From the NCBI GenBank assembly GCA_009792885.1, contig WMCF01000029.1, positions 8,209,628 to 8,273,627 on the forward strand: DNA of 64,000 bases. The letters are read 5' to 3'. The position numbers and the translations under genes are program-made. Position 1 is the stretch's first letter, and the number at the start of each line of letters is the position of its first letter. Source of the stretch: Eremophila alpestris peregrina. Its lineage: Eukaryota; Chordata; Aves; Passeriformes; Alaudidae. The notes beneath the pieces are model-generated. The model did no database searches and had not been told where the DNA came from. It saw nothing but the letters and a program-made list of their open reading frames with translations. Positions 24,142-36,500 of the stretch are shown in pieces.

Positions 24142-27100
24142 CTAGGAAAGAAAAGAGAAAGTGAGACTAATACACACCCCTACTGAAAACAGAACTAAGA
24201 GCATTCTCTAATACTTCCCCCAAGCATTTTAGAACATGTTCTGTACCTGCCCAATTCCCTCTACTGCTCTCAATGCCATGCATGAACTGCTTGTGCTGTT
24301 TCACTTCACTTAGCAGCACTGAGAGGAGCCAGCAGAAAACTCCAAGGTTGAGCACACAGACTCATTAAAAATACTGAAAGCTCTGCTCTAATATATACAC
24401 AAACCCACTACTGCAGTCAGACACATGCAGATCTGGCTATCACCTACTAAGGAGAAAGGTTTCTGCACATCCAGCAGCATAAGCTCTGATGGAGTGTGGG
24501 CCATAGCTTATAATGCACTTTGAAACAGATGCAAAAATGAGCATGATCTTCATAAAGCAACTGAGACCAATTCTCTGTTCTGACCGTTTGTCAGAATCAT
24601 CAATTAACACCGTGCAGTTTTTGATACACTACCATTACTGCTTTCTTGTTTTCAGAGCTGTGGAAAAAGTATGTAACTCAAATATGGAGAAGGACAAGCC
24701 AGTGTTTAGCACTGTTCCTTCAACAAGTCAGCTTCTCGTGGGAAAAAAAAAAAAAAGGTTGTAATGGTAATAGCAACTTCAAGTCAGCCAGTTGTTTAAA
24801 TCTTATCTGCACAATTTATCAAGAATGAAAACGATTAATACTTGGAAAGTAAGGTTTCCTCCACTGCTATAAGCACACAAAAACCAAGCAGTAAGATTAT
24901 ATGCTTGGCTAATACCAGAAGTTAAGAAAACAATAAATTCTGTCAACTCTTTAGAACTACAACTTGAAGTGACTATTGTAAGCATGCCAGGGTCAGGAAG
25001 CCATGAAGAACCTGTTTCAGAGGTCTGTGGTGCATTTAAATAAAGCCTTTTCCATGCTCAGTTCCTGCTTTTAGCATCACTCTCTGAGGGCACCATTTCA
25101 CACAGCTTTAGCAATACTCTGCCACATTGATGGTTTTAAAAGTTATAAAGCAGCTTGCCACAAAAGTCACTGAATTAATTTTTCCAAGAAAGAATCTCAA
25201 GGGACAGGGACAAAAGTAATCCAGTCAAGCAGATATGGATGGCAAACTCCCACAAGCAGTGTACATACAGAGGGTCTGTTAGGCAACAAGTGAGACTTAT
25301 GACTTGCAAATGCACACATGCTTTCCATGGGTTTGTGTTCCCCAACTATCAAATCCAAAGAATGACTGCTTAGACACTTTTCTCAGACAATTCCTTGCTC
25401 ACACAGTTGAAGCACTCTTCAGATTCAGCAAAACATGGCGCTATCCTGACAAACAGGTTAGTACTAGAAAACTCACCAGGCAAAAAATAAAGATTACTTC
25501 TGACTTTCTAATTGCTACAGTATTATGTACTTCCCAACAACAGGTGCGCAGCAGTCCCAACACGGTTCTGCCTCAGTGCCTATGAGTCAGGGAAGCATTT
25601 AGCTGGCTTTTGTTCCATCTCTCATGAGATGTAAAAGGGAATACAGAGCCCTCCTTCTGTCTAAGCCATACAGTCAATCTGGCTTTAGTAAGACATTTGG
25701 TCAAAGCTTTTTAAAAACAATCATGTCTCGTGTCTCAGCCTATTTATATCATATTTCATACTTACTTTTTCCATCACACGCTACAATTTTCACTTTATCC
25801 ACTTTGACAAGTTCGGTGACCTCCCTAAATTCCACATCATTCAGTACAAATGTCCATACATTGTCACAGAACCTGTATGTGTTCAGAGAACCCTACAGAA
25901 AGACAAGAGACATTTGTGTAGGACACAGCTCAAAAGCAACAGAAAATATGATGAGTATCTACTGAACTATGCCTCTTCTAGAACAGATTTGCTACAAAGC
26001 CAACAGTGGACCTGAGTGTATACAAACTGGCAAGCAAACAATTCTGAGGAAAACTGGAGTTTAAATGCCCTCCAGTGGCTGAAATTCTCAGGAACATGGA
26101 GTGACATTACAGGATGAGGCTCCTCAGGTAGGCAAAGAAGTTTTGCAATTTTTCTAATGTGCACAAAGGATCAGTAGCAGAAAACATTTCTTAAAATATT
26201 GGGCCATAAGAAAAATCAGAGACAGCAGTGATCAGAACAAGATGTAAATTCTGCAATTGCTTAAACAAAGTGGTAGCTTAAATAAAAAGTCATGACAAAA
26301 CTGACATAAGGGACATAAAGGGGTATCGCTCCTATTTGATGTGTTACTGGGGATGTCAACATGGAAAATTTCTGATCTTCACTTTCACGTATTTTAAACT
26401 GACATTTTTGAACTTAGAACTTAAACTCAATGTAAAATTTTAAAAATTTATCTACTAAACACACACTAAACTGTTTTTTATACCATGCTACAAACACGAA
26501 ACAATTCAAGTGTGCTAGAGAAACTATGCTACTTTTAACACCTCTATATTGTTTAAAAATCTAGTCTCTTAGGAACCCACATCATGAATGTGTTTCACAT
26601 AGGCTGTAGAGAAGCATTATGACAAAAGTTAACAGGAAGCTGGGTTTTGTGGTTTTTTTCTTAACATTACATTCAAGTTAACATTTAACAGCTTGCTGCC
26701 TATCTAACATCAACTAGGGTGGATGACTGGGAACACCCCCCAACTTATTTTTCTATGATACCTACAGAAAATGCTACAAAATGATCCAGTGAAAGGGCAG
26801 ATCTAAAACTCTCTAGTCTCTCTTCAAATTACTCATGTGGCTGAAAATCTGGCCTCATCTCACTTTTGCTAGGGACAGCTGCGAGACGCAAAAGTCTCCC
26901 TCCTCATCTGCAAGACACTGAGGATGGCAATGTTATCCATCAAAAAAGCATTTCCCTCTTCCCTGTTCTCATCACCTGATTTTTGCATTCATTCAAAAGG
27001 TCCCTGGCACAACAAGGTAATGAGCCTTACAGCTGCATACAGAATATACATGCAAACAGTCATTATCAGAGCCAAAATGAACCCTCCTAAGTTCTTGCTT

Positions 27101-27861
27101 AAAGCACACAGCTTTTAAAGGCATTCTGCATCAACACTTAGATTGCTGTATCTCATGTAAAACTTTAAGATATCATTTCCTTACCCTGAAATTGACTCTG
27201 TTCCTGACTCGCTGTGCCAGTGCAGAATTTATAGCTTTATCAAACTGAAGTAGCACCTGAAGGGCCAACTGAGGTGTGATTTGCTGTGACTGAAGTAGTT
27301 AGAGGAAAAAAAAAAAAAGAATTTTTTTTCAAAATAAGCTCAAACATGCAGTGTAAGTTAAAAACATCAAAACAAAGTTCACTTCAATGAAGCAGATCTC
27401 TAGAACAACCTACAAAAATTATGTTCCTGTATTTATTTCCATTTTTGTATTTCAATTCTGTACTACACAAAGACCTCTTATTATAAGTATTTACTAGAGA
27501 TAACCAGAAGAACAGCAAATTGATTGCAACGTTCCACCCTTATCTGGCTGTTTATTTACTGAGCCTCATGAGATTATGCCACTTACATAAAACACTTTCC
27601 TTTACCCAGAATGTAAAGAAAAAACCATCACAAGTGAATGGAGTACCAAACCCTTATGATTTCAATCAGTTGATTTCAATCCATTTCCCAAACCTTGGCC
27701 TTAAGTACCCTGATACAGGAACGACAAAGCCATTTGGATAAAAACTTCTGTCTTTATTAAGCTACTCGCCCAGACCCCAAGCCCCCAACCTGTATGAGCT
27801 CATCCAGGCTCTCCTGAAGGCTGTTCCCCAGCGTGGTGTTCCTATACAGCTGATACGCCAT
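24116..27861 (-). CDS. GTF2A2: TFIIA gamma subunit (spliced, four coding exons)
   Basis: The exons 27790-27861, 27185-27289, 25766-25892 and 24116-24141 join in phase to give 330 nt, 109 aa plus stop, the same length as human GTF2A2. The product is the small gamma subunit of TFIIA, which pairs with TFIIA alpha/beta. It stabilises TBP on the TATA region and displaces negative cofactors in RNA polymerase II initiation in the nucleus. Residues 1-50 (start [19 protein letters not shown]) supply two helices of the four-helix bundle. Residues from about 55 ([18 protein letters not shown]) form strands of the beta-barrel. The protein ends in NTGSNTAE; human has NTTE as I recall. All introns have GT-AG ends. 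The gene is convergent with GCNT3 and in tandem with BNIP2. I am confident of the identity because the protein is almost identical to the vertebrate consensus. Confidence 0.97.
25766..25892 (-). CDS. GTF2A2: GTF2A2 coding exon 3
   Basis: 127 bases encode residues 60-101 ([20 protein letters not shown] and onward to VACDGK) plus one base of codon 102. The acceptor is TTTCTGTAG and the donor AAAAA|GTAAGT. This is the beta-barrel core of TFIIA gamma. Confidence 0.97.
27185..27289 (-). CDS. GTF2A2: GTF2A2 coding exon 2
   Basis: 105 bases, phase 0 at both ends, encode residues 25-59 ([20 protein letters not shown] to NRVNFR). The acceptor is CTACTTCAG and the donor TTTCAGG|GTAAGG. A 13-base A run precedes the exon on its 5' side (27306-27318). 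Confidence 0.97.
27790..27861 (-). CDS. GTF2A2: GTF2A2 coding exon 1 (start codon)
   Basis: 72 coding bases encode residues 1-24 from ATG at 27861-27859 to CAG|GTTGGG. The start context is CACACCATGG, a strong Kozak match (A at -3, G at +4). The untranslated part of the exon continues upstream. A candidate acceptor (GAGCACAG, boundary near 27914) suggests a further untranslated exon in the GC-rich region. Confidence 0.95.
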
Positions 27862-27895
27862 GGTGTGCTGCGAGGGCTGGACACGTCCTGCTCAT
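27842..27895 (-). other. Upstream ORF overlapping the GTF2A2 start
   Basis: An ATG at 27895-27893, 34 bases before the GTF2A2 ATG and in another frame, opens a 17-codon frame ([17 protein letters not shown]). It ends at TAG 27844-27842, past the main start codon. If the 5' UTR includes 27895, ribosomes that start here would miss the main ATG. The uATG has a weak context (C at -3, A at +4). The ORF is seen directly; any effect on translation is inferred. Confidence 0.5.
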
Positions 27896-28860
27896 CCGCG
27901 GCTGCGCGCCTCTGCTGTGCTCGCTCTCATTGAAAACAAACAAAGGTAACAATAAAACCCTGTACGCCCCACAGCCGGGCCCGCCGGGCACACGCTCGGC
28001 CGGGCACTCACGGTCCAAGAGCCCACCCCGCAACACCGCCCGACGCTCGGCCGCGCTCCCGGCGGCGGGGCCGCACAACTCACAGCCCGGCCCGGCTCCG
28101 GGAGCCCTCCCTGCCGGGAGCCGGGCACCGCGCGGCCCCGCCGAGCCCCACCCGGCCCCGGCCCCAGCGCCGCCCGCGGGGAAGCGGCCCCGGGCCCGGC
28201 ACGGCCCCAGCCCCGCGCCGCCATCGCCCCTCACCGCGCGCGGCCGGAAGCGCGGCCCCTCCCGGCCGGCCGCGGCCCGGAACCGGAACGGAACGGAACG
28301 GAGCGGGGCCGGCCCCGGGCACAGNNNNNNNNNNNNNNNNNNNNNNNNNNNNNNNNNNNNNNNNNNNNNNNNNNNNNNNNNNNNNNNNNNNNNNNNNNNN
28401 NNNNNNNNNNNNNNNNNNNNNNNNNNNNNNNNNNNNNNNNNNNNNNNNNNNNNNNNNNNNNNNNNNNNNNNNNNNNNNNNNNNNNNNNNNNNNNNNNNNN
28501 NNNNNNNNNNNNNNNNNNNNNNNNNNNNNNNNNNNNNNNNNNNNNNNNNNNNNNNNNNNNNNNNNNNNNNNNNNNNNNNNNNNNNNNNNNNNNNNNNNNN
28601 NNNNNNNNNNNNNNNNNNNNNNNNNNNNNNNNNNNNNNNNNNNNNNNNNNNNNNNNNNNNNNNNNNNNNNNNNNNNNNNNNNNNNNNNNNNNNNNNNNNN
28701 NNNNNNNNNNNNNNNNNNNNNNNNNNNNNNNNNNNNNNNNNNNNGCCACAGCCCCGGCCCGCCCGGCCGCAGCCACACTCGCACCTCGGGCAAAGGCCTT
28801 CACTGCTCACAGCGGCGGCTTTTCCTCACTGAAAATACCCCCTAAGTAATGACCGCTAGC
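27880..28860 (-). promoter_or_regulatory. GTF2A2: GTF2A2 promoter CpG island, interrupted by gap
   Basis: Very GC- and CpG-rich DNA starts just upstream of the GTF2A2 start codon and continues on both sides of an N run. It contains a row of GGAAC units ('ggaaccggaacggaacgg' near 28279-28303) and CCGGAAG/CCGGAA words of ETS type. No TATA box is visible. This is the expected housekeeping promoter. The transcription start probably lies near or inside the gap. Confidence 0.7.
28325..28744. other. Assembly gap (420 N)
   Basis: A run of N between two extremely GC-rich flanks. The gap probably reflects sequencing dropout in the CpG island rather than a biological feature. Open frames drawn across it are meaningless. 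Confidence 0.99.
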
Positions 28861-31050
28861 ACACGTGTGTTATCACATTACCCCGTGACGCCCTGGAAAG
28901 CAGAAAACAAGCTCGTTTAAAAAGAAAGGATCAAAATATTCTTAAGAGGTAGGTGAAGAGTCTTCTACTTACATTGCTTTCTATTAAAGGGACAAAGGAA
29001 AGTAGTCACATCTGTGAAGAGTGTTACTAGCCCAATTAAGACAGTTCTATCATCCATGACTCACAACCTGCGCTTTTTCGTGATTACTGCAGCTACATTT
29101 TGTTAAACACTGCACGTTTCCCATTATCACACACAATAAAGTTTACAGACACTAATTGACACTGTAATCATTCTATCTTAAGCGATCTACCATTCAACCA
29201 TTAGAGCACCTTACTGCTCAGGTCTTTCTTGTTAATAGAAAGGTTTTGTTAGGTTAGTAAGAAAAACTGCAGAACTACGAAGCCACTGGTAAACCAAGCA
29301 TCTGTTCTCCATGAATATTTATTTGTAATTAACCTGGAATTCCATGTTATCAGTATTAACTAGCAGTTGAGCAAGCTAGAGTAAGGAACATGGGAAGACA
29401 AGGACTTTCAGAAAACACTCTGATAGCTTCTCTTCAGATTATTTTCATTATTAAAAATATCATGTAAATTAAAATAATCTGTGAAGTTCAAATTGCAAAA
29501 CTGAAAAAAAAGGTAGTTGAGCAAAGAATGGTTTTAATTTCACTGATCTCAGTCATGCTTGAAGGGAATGATGAAAAACTAACATGACTGCACCCTCTTC
29601 AGAAATACCCTTTTTTCTTGTTAGTTTAATATGGGTAATGAGATGTGTTAAAATAAACAGTGTAGTTCAACTTAGAATTTTGAAGCTAGGAAAGCTGCAA
29701 GATGTCTTTCAGAATGTGGATATTTAAATATTCCTTACATTTCAGAGTGTTACTCTGACTAAAACCAGGTGTCCTTAAAAAAGTATAACTAAAGCACTTG
29801 TTTCAAGTGTCTCTGACAAGCAGTCAGTGAAACAAATCCTCTAGAGAATGACCTGCATCCACAAGGATTGAGTAAGAATTTTGACTGCAAGATTTTTAAG
29901 ACTCCTGTGGTTTCAAAAAACATGCAAGCTGTTATCCCTCTGCTCTCTGTTCCTCACTTGAGGCTTTTGAGGGAGACTGGAGTGTCATTTCCAAAGACAA
30001 CAGCTTTTGGGAAGACATAAATTTAAACCATCTTTCTAGATACTAAATACTGTATGAATCTGTAGGAAACACTGACAAAAACTTGACACTGGAAGAAATA
30101 TGCTTTTAACCAAGAAACTTTCTACCTTGTGACAGATTAAGTTAATAAAGTGCCTATCACAATGTAGTTCAATATTTTTCAGTCAACAGCAGACATTTCA
30201 GCAGACAGCATCAGGAAACCTGACATGACCAGGCACCAACAACACCTTCTCCTCCCCATGACACACTTGGAGGTCATTTCATAAAAGATTCCATTACTGC
30301 CACATGTAATCTAACCCTGAAGTATGACACAATTAACTGCTGAAAGTTCTAAACTGTCATTAGAGCATTTAGGGTATGATGCAACAAAGTTGCTGAAACA
30401 GATGCAGGCTCTAATATCCTAGTGGACTGCAATTTGGAGTGTAGCTCCTGTATCCAAGTGCAACATTCCTCACAGCAACTGGGACTGTTCTCCATTTGTT
30501 TACTGAAAGTAAAGGAAAAAAATATGCCAAATTGCATTGTTATGAACAAGGTTACATATTATTTTAACTAGTTCTATACTTTTTGGAATAGAAGTTCTTC
30601 ATTTCAACATTCCAGGATGTCAGACTTCAATCTGCTTCAGCACTAAATCCTTATACATCCCTTCCCATTACCCTCCAACAGAACATGGCTCTGCCATATC
30701 ACACAGATCAAGAACATTCAAGCAAATCACACCAGTTTTTAATGACACTTTCTCCAGAATCTCTCTGCTACTTCTGAATTTACCCTGTTGCAGAAATCGT
30801 CAGGAAATGCTACATCAAGAGGCCCAAACATCTCTATTTCAGTTGTGCACAGCAATAATGAGATAGGTAATGACTTTTTACTACATATATAAATATATAT
30901 AAAATAATGAGACCTCCAAATCAGGGGCAAATCAGTAACTCATAATATTTTTTCTTGACAGGGCTCACCAAATTCTATCAAAATTACTCTTACTTTTAGA
31001 AGGAAGTGCCATTGAAAGGTGAATTCCCTACAATACTGCATCTTATCACA
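28860..31050. other. Spacer between GTF2A2 promoter and BNIP2 3' end
   Basis: About 2.2 kb of AT-rich non-coding sequence with no exon, repeat tail or poly(A) structure that I can assign. An A/T microsatellite-like patch (tatataaatatatataaaa) lies at 30883-30903. Confidence 0.55.
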
Positions 31051-31075
31051 AAGTGATTCAAGTTTTGAAATAATT

Positions 31076-33482
31076 TTTATTTAAGTATGACATTCCAACT
31101 TTTCAGGTTTTTAAATATTAAAATATATTACATTATCTTATAGATTTCAAAAAAGTCTGACAAAACATTGTCCATAGCTTTGGGACCACTTGGCCTTTTG
31201 TAAACATCCACCTCACCACTAAATGATGAGCTGCAGGAAGTCAGAGGGGAATAATTCTTTAGTACACTTCTTTCTCATGCTGCATATCTTTAGAGACAGA
31301 ACAACTGTTGTGCTGTATACTCATTCACAACAACTTACACTAGAGAAATAAACCATTTATAAGCACATACACATTTCCAAAAGAAATCATACTACTGCAG
31401 CATCAAACTGTAGAATGCTTGGCCACCAGGAAGCACAACAGCAATCCCATCATTTGGTAAATGTGGCATTTACAGAGGAATGGCTGCTCTGTACTGCACT
31501 ACACACAGGAAGCCACAGGACATAGAGAACTGCAATCCCTCCACTAAGAATATAATTTTACTAATTCTTTTATCAATTAGGAAAAAATGGACAGCAGATA
31601 ATAAGAATGCTTCCTGCTTAGCTTAGGACACATGCAAACCCAGTAAAAATCAGATTTGCATGGTTGTACAGGCCATACTGTGAAAGCATCAGAAGTAAAC
31701 AGGCTCCAAGTGCTCCATGCTCTGACTTGAACTTGACATTAATCTGAGTCAACATCTAAACTGAAGCAGGAGATAAGACAGCCCCAAAGAAAGTGCATTT
31801 GTGTTCTGCTTTCAGAGCAAGATCCAAACCTGATGGAATGAATGCAAGGCAACTTGGCATTGGTATTGCCTGTTGTGTGAATACATCCTGCCTACAAATC
31901 TCCTTGAAACTCTCATACAGAAACTACTGCAACAGAAGGACTTGGATCTTGAGATGAAAGTATCTGAACAAGACTTAAATAAACTCCCAGAGACATGAGC
32001 AGTTTTCTCTCACCTGACATCCATATGCTCTCAGAGTCTATACAGGTATCACTGGAGACAGTGGATTAATTCTTACTTGGTAAGTCTTGACCATGGAATA
32101 TCTCACAACCGCTGCTTATCAGGTAGTAATCTGGTTGAACATAACTTTTTTTTTTTAATAAGGTAACTGAGTAACAATAAATATAGTTAAAAAGTTATAT
32201 TTTTTGGCATTAAGACAAAATTGTGAGCGCAATAAACACCAAAAGCAAAGATTTAATATACTTGCTACAACATTATATTGCTCAACTCCTGAATGAATTT
32301 ATTTGCATACACCTGCCCTTACATGGAAAATGCAATGTTTAGCAAAAGATGTTACAAACTTTTACAACATATCAACCAGTGCATTACTGTTGTCCCAGTA
32401 CACCTACACACACTAATTATGTGTCCAAGAACAGGTCTTACAGACACAAATTTACCACCATTGCAGGGAGTGAAAACACCCAAACCTTTACAGTGCTTCT
32501 TAGAAGTTAAATTAGTGCTGGTAACGTGCCTAACAGCTTTAGAAATGGATGTTTCATCTTCAAGAATGATGCAGCTAGCGTAAGACTTCTCATATTTCTG
32601 CCCAAAAAATGGTATTGTGGCTAGAATGCCTGTGTAGCTCCCAAGTTCTACTGAGCATGACCAGAGTGCCTACCAGTAACAATCAAGATTCATCCATGAG
32701 GAACTACAATGAACTCATTTCCTCCTGCTAGCTGAGACAGCCTTGACATACTGAAGCAGAATCTAAATTCCCAACTTCAACTGAAAAAGGTCTGCTATCT
32801 TACCAGTCAGACAGTTCAGCTTCTTTAGGCTTAAACCTCGTGGCCAACAAACTGCCACCCACAGAACTGCAGTTCTGCACCCTGAATGATGGCCTGAAAG
32901 ACACCACAGCTGGGGCTCACCCTGGTGAGGTAAAGGAGTGAGCTTGTGTAAGGTAAGTGAACAAAAATAACGATCTTTGTATTTGTGAAAGCCAAGTTAA
33001 TGTGGTTGTTAATATCCAAACAAGTTTTCATGACAACAAAGAAATGCACTTGACCATTTACAGCAGAACAGATTTATACAATAATAACAAGTAACTTATG
33101 GCCTTGTCTACCTGCAAATGAATTCCTTCAGCAGGTACACACAATATATTGCTCAGTCATAAAAATATATATATTATCTCTTTCCTATAACATTTAGGTA
33201 TATAAATATTTTACTGAAGAACATGCATCATTTAGATAAACAGTTGCAAGAACATCCTCTGAAAACATAGGGTTCTTTGCCATTTAGCAGTATAGAACGA
33301 TTACATAAACAGCAATTAAAATCAAGACAAACCAATACAGCAGTAAGCAGTTCATTGTGTGCTAGTCCAGAGCACCTTTTGCAACAGAGTATATAATACA
33401 TACACACAGAGAATGCACTGTAAAGGGCCACAAATGGCATCATTCCATCTGCATATTCTTCAGTCTTGTCTGGACTCCAAAC
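31076..33482 (-). other. BNIP2: Probable BNIP2 3' UTR
   Basis: AT-rich sequence downstream of the BNIP2 stop codon, without exons. Candidate poly(A) signals on the minus strand are AATAAA at 32303-32298 and at 31081-31076. I cannot tell which is used, so the 3' end is only a guess. Long 3' UTRs are common for this gene in mammals. Confidence 0.4.
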
Positions 33483-33531
33483 TTACTGTTCACTTTTCTG
33501 CTCTTGTTTTCCATTCAGCTCTTGGTCAATT
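33483..33531 (-). CDS. BNIP2: BNIP2 coding exon 9 (terminal)
   Basis: The acceptor TGCTAAGCAG precedes 49 coding bases that complete Gln297 and encode IDQELNGKQEQKSEQ, with TAA at 33485-33483. The preceding intron (33532-36886) is the longest in the coding part, about 3.4 kb. Confidence 0.93.
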
Positions 33532-36500
33532 CTGCTTAGCAAAGAAAGTAGTAAAATTAAAGTATGTTAACATAGTTTGATAGTTCGTATTATTAAGAAA
33601 AAAACTATTAACAGGAAAACAAAACTTTTACAAAGGAAAAGTTTAGTAAATAAAGATTAAGATTTTTATTTTATATAATCATGATGTTTGGGTTCTTTTC
33701 AATATCTATTTTCCTGCCACCCCCTAGAAATTAATGAAAATTGTTAGGAAACCATTTAAGTAACTACAGCACTTGAGAGGAAGCATTTAAAAAGTGCAAG
33801 TGGAGTTTGACTACAGAACAAAAAAGCATGGCCTGTGCTCATAGTAACAAATGCAAGCAGGAATACAATACAGGTAACATGGCAATACTGGCAAGCACTA
33901 CCACTCTGATGAATTCATAAGCACTGAATTACCCTTAATGTTACAGTAATTAAGCCAAGAAGGTAACAGCACTAGCTGAATCAACTAAAATGAAGAGGCT
34001 CCTTATCTGCAATACCTTTTCTATTACATTCTAAGACTCTTGCAATCACCTTGGAAAAAATCACCATCATGCTGATAAAAGTGGGTTTGATTTTGCACCT
34101 TATTTTTTAATATCTGACTTGGGACCAGCAAATAAAGTGGTGCTTTGCAGAAACCATTGAAAAGTCCTGTACAAAATGTACTTTTCCTCTTTACAGTAGG
34201 AGCTACAAGCTTGGTAACAATCAAGCTACAATCTTGATAACATCTTCAAATTAAGTTGTGCAAGGAGGTACATTAATTTTAGAACTAACAGCAGTTCTAA
34301 AGTGAGAGACTAAGACCAAATTTGTCCTCTAATAATCTGTCTAACATACCTGTCCAGTCTCTCAAAATATAACCAGCCAGTTTCTCAAAATTACAGAAAC
34401 AGTGACAGCTCGTTTGGGCCATGAACCCATAAAAAGGAGCTGCTTTCTACCTGATTAAAGGCTCAGTACCCAGTTCTGACTGTGATTTTTATCTAATTTT
34501 CACTGAAGAACATACTATTTTTCACAAAAGTGATGGTAGTATAGGTAAAGTTATTACAGAGACACTAAAAAGTCTTTGTGCTACTGGAAATTGTTAAAAT
34601 TATCACTAAATTGGAATAACTCCTAAAGAATGTTCAACACCACACTAGATTTACATCTAAGCTTCCAGAAATAATTTAAATTCCTTTTACTTCAATCTCA
34701 ATGTTCCTCAACCCAGTTGAAACAATAAGCCTTCCTTAATAGTTAGGCACACAAAGGAAAAGTTATTAAAAAAAAAACAAGGTTAGCAGCAAAATTCAGT
34801 ATATTTGTTAGTGAGTAAAAAAACATGTCCATTCAAAAAAATTCATCAGCTGGGGAATAGCTTGAGTAGTTAGCAGGAGACTGGACATTAACAAAGTGGA
34901 AATCCAGTATTTATTAGGAAGGAACATAGGCACTGCAAATACAAACAGCACTAAAATACTAATTTAGATTGCATCTATGCAAGTTAATAACTAAAAAGGT
35001 AGTGAATACCAAAAATACAAGATTTAATATTAGAGCTTCTTACGGAGTTGCATCTCTGCTAATGCATAGCTACAGCTTAGCACCTAAATACAGCTCATCT
35101 CCAGAGACCAATTCCTGTTAGAAACAATGACATTTCATTTAATGGGTTCATACAGGAGCACTACTTTTGCCTCCTAAAGACTTCAAGTTGAGAACCCATG
35201 TATCCCCTTAAAAGTGAGCAGCTCACATAGAAGTGTAGCAGAAACTATTCACAAATAGCTGTCTGCACTCCCAGGGTGAGTTCTTACAGATTCCACACTG
35301 CCTGCAAGTACAGTATAGTTGCTGTCATGCATAAAAACTTGGGCACTAGTGCATGTTTATATTTACAAATGCTTATTCCTTTATGCAAGCCAATTAACTG
35401 GGAGTTAGTTGCAGTGCAAATTGTCTTATCTAGATGCAACCCTAATCAAAATATGAATATACCTTTTCTGTTTCTTTCTAAACTTTTCTTCTTCATACCT
35501 TGGTGAGGAAAAGTTTTATTTCAGTAAATGTAATATATGAAGGCCAAAATCAACAGAAGCTGTAAACCAGTATTAATGTCAATAGAATTTGCAGTAACTT
35601 ACCAAATTTTGAAACTGATATAATTAACAAAAAAATACACTGTACCTCCAGCATTTATTAGCATTAAACAAAAATCATTTAGTTACTATGACATAACAAA
35701 TGAATTCAATATGACCTTTTGTACAGTGATAATATTCATCAATAAAATTTAAAGTCTGTATCCGTAACAGTTTGAAGCCAGATAAAATCCTTCACAGAAA
35801 TCTGAGAATTAACTCCTCAAGTTAACCAAGTCCAGACTTTGCAGAACAGTTAAAGGTTCCTCAGTAGGGAGAGGAGTCTTTAAGAACTCAGAATGACAGT
35901 CTGAACATTCATAACACACCCATAAAACCCCAGTCAAAAAAATTCTGGAGACAGCACAAGGCTGCCTCAGCTTTGTCATGTGTTTCACTCCCACCCATGA
36001 AAACTGTTTTTCTGTTTTAAATTGTGGAACTGGCAGCAGCTGGATATCTACTGAACAACCAGCCATCTGCAGGGGGCACGAGGATTTGTCCACATGGTGT
36101 GCCCTGGTGTGTGCTCAGTGACTCTGGGCCACCTTCCCCCAGTCTGTGCTCACCTATTGCAATGCAGACAACACAGGGTTTGTGTTATGCCCTCTAACAG
36201 GCTCTCATCAGGATTGTTAGTTAGTGTTTTCACCTGGTTTTCTTAAGGCCAAAGTTTATAGTTTCTACTCTATTACTGCATTAAGAAATGCTTTTGACAA
36301 AAGGCTCATCATCTCATTTGACAGCAGAATTGTGCTGATGTTAAAATGGGTTTTTGTATCTGGACGGGAAGGGAAAAAAATTACCAAAGTAGTTTAGAAC
36401 TGTAGTGGGTAGGGATTCAGCATTTTGCCATCACTGCTTTTCTTTTAAATGAAAGCCCAATCCAAGTGATATTTCAGCACTTAACTTGTTCCACATTTTA

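Noticed and set aside
27842..28832. Open frames of up to 322 codons across the GTF2A2 CpG island
   Set aside because: They run through 420 N and are composed of GC-rich low-complexity sequence. The only real coding part here is GTF2A2 exon 1 in another frame.
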